DNA from: Elymus sibiricus
Taxonomy: Eukaryota; Streptophyta; Magnoliopsida; Poales; Poaceae
Direction of reading: 5' to 3'
Length of the DNA stretch: 64,000 nucleotides
Assembly: GCA_039707655.1 (NCBI GenBank)
Contig: CM077664.1
Location: forward strand, 198,394,195 to 198,458,194
Shown: one piece after another, positions 58,457 through 64,000 of the stretch
How positions within the stretch are numbered: position 1 is the stretch's first letter
Layout of the letters: every line of letters begins with the position of its first letter
The notes under the pieces: generated by a model
Databases searched by the model: none
What the model saw: only the letters and a program-made list of their open reading frames with translations
Told to the model about the DNA's origin: nothing
Translations under genes and position numbers: made by a program

Positions 58457-60197
58457 GTTTGTCAAGAAGAAGGTGAGGAGGTGGCATGTGTGATTCAGCG
58501 TCTCCTATGTTCCACACCACAACTTGACGACACACAACAGAAGAAAATATTTGAGAGCAAATGCACGATGAATGGCAAGGTATGCAAATTAGTGATTGAT
58601 AGTTGCAGCTGCAAGAATCTTATCTCCTAGAAGTTGGTGAACCATTTAAAGCTTGAAACCCATGATCATCCAAATCCCTACACTATTGGATGGATCAAGA
58701 AAGGAGTGAATATGAGGATCACCAAACAATACAACCTGCCACTTTCTTTGGGCAAGCATTATCGCTCTAATGTGTTGTGTGACGTAGTTGATATGGACGC
58801 CAGCCATGTTCTTCTTGGGAGACCCTGGCAATTTGATGTGGATACTACACACAAGGGCAAGGAAAATTCATACTCATTCATTTGGAACAAGAGAAAGATC
58901 ATTATTCTACCAAACAAAACTGAAGGTAATACCTCTAAGGAGGAGGGAAAACTATGTTAACTATCTCCCATACCTCTCATGAGTTTATGGAAGACTTGAA
59001 GGAGGTAGATTTGTGTGTTGCGCTTGTTGTAAAAGGAGAAGAGCACCTGACTATTGAAATTCCACCAAAGGTACATGGTTTATTGGCAGAATTTCAGAAC
59101 ATACTTGGAGAGCCACAAGGCTTGCCACCGATGAGAGGAATTCAACATAGAATTGACTTAATTTCTGGAGCAAGTCTTCCTAATCTTCTGCACTATCGGA
59201 TGAGCCGAAAAGAGCATGATATATTGAAGGAGAAAGTGGAGGAATTGTTGCAAAAGGGGCACATTCGAGAAAGTCTTAGCCCATGTGCTGTACCGGCCCT
59301 GCTCGCGCTAAAGAAAGATGGATCTTGGCGCATGTGTACGGACAGTAGAACCATTAACAAGATCACTGTAAGGTATAGATTCCCTATTCCCCGTCTGGAT
59401 GATATATTGGATCAGCTTAGTGGAGCAAGAGTGTTCACAAAACTGGATTTAAGAAGTGGATATCATCAAATCTGTATCAGACCCGGGGATGAATGGAAAA
59501 CCGCCTTCAAGACAAAGGAAGGGTTGTTTGAATGGCTAGTCATGCCATTTGGACTCTCAAATGCACCAAGTACCTTTATGCACTTGATGAATCAAGTCCT
59601 TCGGCCCTTCTTATCCCACTTTGTTGTGGTCTATTTTGATGACATCTTGATCTATAGCAAGGATGAGGATGAACACTTTGATCACATTCGAAAGGTGCTA
59701 GAAGTACTAAGGGAAAATGAGCTCTACGTGAACTTGAAGAAATGTGTTTTCCTGCAAACACAACTTCTTTTCCTAGGATTCGTCATAACATGTGATGGTA
59801 TTCGTGTTGATGATTCTAAGGTTGAAGCAATCCGAGAATGGCCAACTCCAAAGACCATTTCTGAGGTAAGAAGTTTTCATGGCCTTGCAACTTTCTATAG
59901 GCAATTTGTGAAGAATTTCAGCACTATCATTGCGCCAATTACTGAGTGCCTGAAGAAAGGAAAGTTCCAATGGACAGAAGCGGCTGAAGCTAGTTTCAAT
60001 GAGATCAAGCAAAAACTCTCACAAGCTCCTATCTTGGTGCTACCTGATTTCAACAAGACTTTCGAGTTGGAGTGTGATGCAAGTGGAGTAGGCATTGGAG
60101 CTGTCCTATCTCAAGAAAGGAAGCCCATTGCTTTCTTTAGTGAGAAGTTAAGCGAACCTAGACAGAAATGGAGTACCTATCAGCAAGAATTGTATGC
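58457..60197 (+). pseudogene. Chromovirus protease and reverse transcriptase, RNase H cut
   Basis: The protease-like motif VIDSCSCKNLIS (about 58594-58629) with Cys where Gly is usual is followed by a [13 protein letters not shown] near 58810 is the protease end motif. Reverse transcriptase starts in the frame from 58954: [51 protein letters not shown] and the catalytic YFDDILIYS (59632-59658). RNase H begins with [16 protein letters not shown] and stops at ELYA, where the next LTR starts at 60198. The RT frame itself has no stop. The polyprotein copies element RNA to DNA. Confidence 0.88.
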
Positions 60198-61718
60198 TGA
60201 TACGTCCATTTTGCATCATGTTTTGCTACTGTTATTTATAGTGTTTTTAATCAATATAACACTTTGTGGAGCAATTCTAATGCCTTTTCTCTCTTAATAT
60301 GCAAGATTTACATAAGGAGGGAGATTGCCGGCAGCTGGAATTCTGGACCTGAAAAAGCTATGTTAGAGATACCTATTCTGCACATCTCCAAATGAGCTGA
60401 AATTTCACGGAGATTTATTTTGGAATAAATAAAAAATACTGGAATAAAGAAATACCAGAGGGGGCCACCCAGGAGCCCACGAGGCACCAGGGCGCGCCAC
60501 CCCCCCAGGCGCGCCCTGGTGACTCGTGGGGCCCCTGGCCAGCCTCTGGCCCTCATTTTCTGGTATATAAGTCCATTTGCCCTAGAAAAAATATAGAGAA
60601 GACTTTTGGGATGGTGCGCCGCCGTCTCAAGGCGGAACTTGGGCAGGAGCACTTTTGCTCTCCGGCGGAGAGATTCTGCCGGGGATACTTCCCTCTGGAA
60701 TGGGGGAAATCGTCGCCATCGACATCACCAACGATCCTCTCATCGTGGGAGGGCCAATCTTCATCAACATCTTCAACAACACCATCTCATCTCAAACCCT
60801 AGTTCATCTCTTGTATTCAATCTTTGTCTCAAAACCTCAGATTGGTACATGTGGGTTGCTAGTAGTGTTGATTACATCTTGTAGTTGATGATAGTTGGTT
60901 TATTTGGTGGAAGATTATATGTTCAGATCCATTATGCTATTTAATACCCCTCTGATATTGAACATGAATATGGGTTGTGAGTAGTTACTTTTGTTCTTGA
61001 GGACATGGGAGAAGTCTTGTCATAAGTAATCATGTGAATTTGGTATTCGTTCTATATTTTGGTGATATGTATGTTGTTGATTCTCTTAGTGGTGTCATGT
61101 GAACGTTAACTACATGACACTTCACCATCTTTGGGCCTAAGGGAATGGATTGTGGAGTAGTAATTAGATGATGGGTTGCTAGAGTGACAGAAGCTTAAAC
61201 CCTAGTTTATGCACTATTCCGTAAGGGGCTGAGTTGGATCCATATGTTTAATGCTATGGTTAGAGTTATCTTAATTCTTCTTTCGTAGTTGCGGATGCTT
61301 GCGAGAGGGGGTAATCATAAGAGGGAGGCTTGTTCAAGTAAGAACAGCACCCAAGCACCGGTCCACCCACATATCAAATTATCAAAGTAGCGAACATGAA
61401 TCAAACCAACATGATGAAAGTGACTAGATGAAATTCCCATGTGTCCTCGAGAACGCTTTGCTTACTATAAGAGATTGTTCCGGCTTGTCCTTTGCTACAA
61501 AAAGGATTGGGCCACCTTGCTTCACTCTTTGTTACTATTGTTACTTGTCACTTGTTACAAATTATCTTGCTATCAAACTACTCGTTACCGATAATTTTAA
61601 TGCTTGCAGAAAATACCTTGCTGAAAACCTCTTGTCATTTCCTTCCGCCCCTCGTTGGGTTCGACATTCTTACTTATAGAAAGGACTATGATTGATACCC
61701 TATACTTGTGGGTCATCA
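60198..61718 (+). repeat. 5' LTR of the Athila element
   Basis: It begins TGATACGTCC and ends GGGTCATCA. TATATAAG at 60564-60571 is the likely TATA box. The short ORFs inside are not coding. Confidence 0.88.
60463..60543. repeat. GC-rich hairpin upstream of the LTR TATA box
   Basis: Arms of about 36 nt (60463-60498 and 60508-60543) meet at GGCGCGCC around a 9-nt C-rich loop; the inner 22 bp pair with one mismatch. It ends some 20 nt before TATATAAG. Confidence 0.88.
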
Positions 61719-61729
61719 AGACTCTTTTC

Positions 61730-61746
61730 TGGCGCCGTTGCCGGGG
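61730..61746 (+). promoter_or_regulatory. Primer-binding site, tRNA-Asp
   Basis: TGGCGCCGTTGCCGGGG lies 11 nt after the LTR end, with the same spacing and sequence as in the gag-only element. Confidence 0.88.
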
Positions 61747-61824
61747 AGTGAGGCGCCTTTGGTGAGTGGAATTTGGTAAGGAAACATTTATATTACGTGC
61801 TGAAATTTACTGTCACTTGTCACT

Positions 61825-64000
61825 ATGGAAAGTAATCCTTTGAGGGGTTTGTTCAGGGTATCTTCACCTCGACCGGAAACACAAATAGTTGCTCCTCAAC
61901 CTACTGCACCTACTGAAAATATTTATTATGAGATTCCTCCGGGTATGATAGAGAAACTGCTAGCTAATCCTTATGCATGAGATGGAATGGTACATCCTGA
62001 TATGCACTTGATCTATGTGGATGAAATTTGTGGATTGTTTAAGCTTGTAGGTTTATCCGGAGATGGAGTTAAGAAGAAAGTATTCCCTTTATCTTTGGAG
62101 GGAAATGCATTGACATGGTATAGGCTATGTGATGATACTGATACACGGGACTGGAACCGATTGAAACTGGAATTCCATCAGAAATTTTATCCTATGCATT
62201 TGGTTCATCGTGATCGGAATTATATATATAATTTTTGGCCTCGTGAAGGAGAAAGCATCGCTCAAGCTTGGGGGAGGCTTAAGTACATGATGTACACATG
62301 CCCCAATCATGAGCTCTCAAGAAAAATTATGTTACAAAATTTTTATGCTCGGCTTTCTCATGATAATCAAACCATGCTCGAGTCTTATTCGACTGGCTCC
62401 TTTATGAAGAAAACTATTGAATTCAGATGGGATCTTCTGGAAAGAATTAAACGCAGCTCCGAAGATTGGGAACTCGACAAAGGTAATGAGTCAGGTATAA
62501 TACTTGAGTTTGATTGTGTTAAATCTTTTATGGATACCGATGCTTTTCGTAAGTTTAGCACTAAATATGGACTTGACTCTGAGATAGTAGCCTCCTTCTG
62601 TGAATCATTTGCTACTCATGTTGATCTCCCTAAGGAGAAGTGGTTTAAATATCATCCCCCCGTTAAAGAAAAGATTGAGGAACCCGTTAATGTTAAAGAA
62701 GAAACAAATGTTTACCATGCTGATCCAGTTGTGCCTACTGCTTGTATTGAGAAACCACCTTTTCCTGTTAGGATCAAGGAACATGCTAAAGTTTCAACTG
62801 TGGTTAACAAAAGTAATATTAGAGCACCTAGACCCTCCGAACAAATTAAATATGAACCTAATGTTGCTATGGTTAAAGATCTCTTGGTCGATAATATAGA
62901 TGGGCATGTTATTTACTTCTGTGATGAAGCAGCTAGAATTGCTAAACCCGATCCTAAAGATAAAAACAGACCTGTAGTAGGCATGCCTGTTGTCTCTGTT
63001 AAAATAGGAGATCATTGTTATCATGGCTTATGTGATTTGGGTGCTAGTGTGAGTGCTATTCCGTTTACCTTATATCAAGAAATAGAGGACATTGATGTTA
63101 CTATTAAGCTTGCAAACAGAGATACCATTACACCACTTGGGATCGTTAGAGATGTTGAAGTCTTGTGTGGAAAAATAAAATACCTTACTGATTTTCTAGT
63201 CCTCGGTTCTCCACAAGATGATTTTTGTCCCATTATATTTGGTAGACCTTTCTTGAACACTGTTAATGCAAAGATTGATTGCGCTAAAGAAACTGTTAGT
63301 GTTAATTTTGGTGGTATGTCTCATGAGTTTAATTTCTCCAAGTTTCGTTGACAACGTCATGATAAAGAATTGCCTAGTAAAGATGAAATTATTTGTCTTG
63401 CTTCTATTGCCGTACCTCCTACTGATCCGTCAGAACAATATTTGCTAGACCATGAAAACGATATGCATATGAATGAAAGAAATGAAATAGATAAGATGTT
63501 CTTTGATCAACCACCTATCCTTAAACACAATTTGCCTGTTGAAACTCTTGGAGGCCCTCCTCCACCTAAGGGTGATCTTGTATTTGAATTGAAGCAATTA
63601 CCTGATACATTGAAATATGCTTACCTTGATGAAAAGAAGATATATCCTGTTATTATTAGTGCTAACCTTTCAGAGCATGAAGAAAAGAGATTACTAAAAA
63701 CTCTAAGGAAGCACCGAGCTGCTATTGGATATACTCTTGATGATCTTAAGGGCATTAGTCCCACTCTATGTCAGCACAAAATTAATATGGAGCCTGATGC
63801 TAAACCAATTGTCGACCACCAACGACGATTAAATTCTAAGATGAAAGAGGTGGTAAGAACTGAAATATCAAAGCTTCTGGAAGCAGGTATAATCTATCCC
63901 ATAGCTGATAGTACATGGGTAAGTCCCGTTCATTGTGTCCCTAGGAAAGGAGGTATTACCGTTGTTCCTAATGATAAAAATGAACTCATTCCACAAAGAA
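61825..64000 (+). pseudogene. Athila gag-protease-RT polyprotein, truncated by window end
   Basis: The start at 61825 reads Met-Glu-Ser-Asn-Pro and the frame meets TGA at 61978-61980, continues open to TGA at 63349-63351 and then on to the window end in the same frame. Gag: ALTWYRLCDDTDTRDWNRLK and FHQKFYPMHLVHRDRN. Protease: HGLCDLGASVSAIP with IIFGRPFLNTV. The linker to RT (LPDTLKYAYLDEKKIYPVII, DLKGISPTLCQHKI) and the RT start (RTEISKLLEAGIIYPIADS, WVSPVHCVPRKGG) are distinctly Athila. Both stops are explained by CGA or GGA turning into TGA. Two nonsense changes make this copy inactive. Confidence 0.88.

Larger units (their letters stand above)
47785..60197 (+). mobile_element. CRM-like chromovirus (Ty3/gypsy), 5' part
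   Basis: A short LTR starting TGATGAGGAACACTAG, a TATAAATA box, a tRNA-Met primer site and a gag-protease-reverse transcriptase reading follow in order on the + strand. The start resembles CRM LTRs, which begin TGATGAAG, and the RT wording ([22 protein letters not shown]) is that of the CRM clade. A CACTA-like element opens the LTR and an Athila element cuts RNase H at 60197; integrase, chromodomain and 3' LTR are not in the window. Without the chromodomain the CRM placement stays an inference; another chromovirus clade is possible. Confidence 0.78.
60198..64000 (+). mobile_element. Athila-type Ty3/gypsy element, 5' part
   Basis: A 1521-bp LTR, a tRNA-Asp primer site, gag-protease and the start of reverse transcriptase run to the window end. 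It interrupts the RNase H of the chromovirus; the left flank is TATGC, whose duplicate would lie beyond the window. It is the youngest event visible at this end of the nest. Confidence 0.87.

Noticed and set aside
15444..64000. CRISPR-like or prokaryotic repeat systems
   Set aside because: Direct repeats found are LTRs, minisatellites or transposon subterminal repeats; none has spacer structure.

Overview
The window looks like nuclear DNA of a Triticeae grass (wheat, goatgrass or barley type). The evidence is one intron-rich plant gene, plant splice sites, and a deep stack of LTR retrotransposons of the lineages typical of these genomes (Athila, Tat, Sirevirus, CRM-like chromovirus), together with CACTA transposons and MITEs. 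I see no bacterial, organellar or viral-genome features, no rRNA or tRNA gene and no CRISPR array. Family names rest on motifs I recognise by eye; no database search was run.

Layout. 1-1443 is the end of an Athila-like LTR. 1444-3441 is an unrecognised coding stretch split by a Sirevirus-type solo LTR (1657-3161, target duplication GTGGG). 4047-4437 is a rearranged, self-nested MITE lying 160 bp upstream of the only clear host gene, an EXECUTER1-type chloroplast protein (4598-12217, 11 exons, 714 aa, all frames open). 12218-15443 is mostly featureless flank.

From 15444 to the end the DNA is a nest of transposons. A minus-strand Tat-type Ty3/gypsy element (15444-46628, 5' half missing) carries an antisense, intron-containing gene on the + strand. 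It has been opened three times: a CACTA element in its LTR (16063-19314, duplication CGA), a gag-only Athila-like LTR element (22986-31283, duplication CCGGG) and a full-structure Sirevirus (31651-44090). It then abuts a partial Athila-like LTR (46629-47784) interrupted by a CRM-like chromovirus (47785-60197). The LTR of that chromovirus is opened by a second, 9-kb CACTA-like element (48243-57208, duplication GTG), and its pol is cut by an Athila element (60198 to beyond the window).

The most unusual content is cargo inside transposons. CACTA element 1 holds three transcription-factor-like modules (GRF zinc finger with membrane segment, AP2-like, B3-like). CACTA element 2 holds four plant-like ORFs, one of them also a GRF zinc finger with a coiled coil. 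The Tat antisense gene has its own TATA box and introns. The Sirevirus env-like gene appears to have a spliced leader and its own upstream copy of the palindrome array found in the LTR promoter; that array shares the core CGGT-N3-ACCG with the unrelated-looking solo LTR at 1657-3161.
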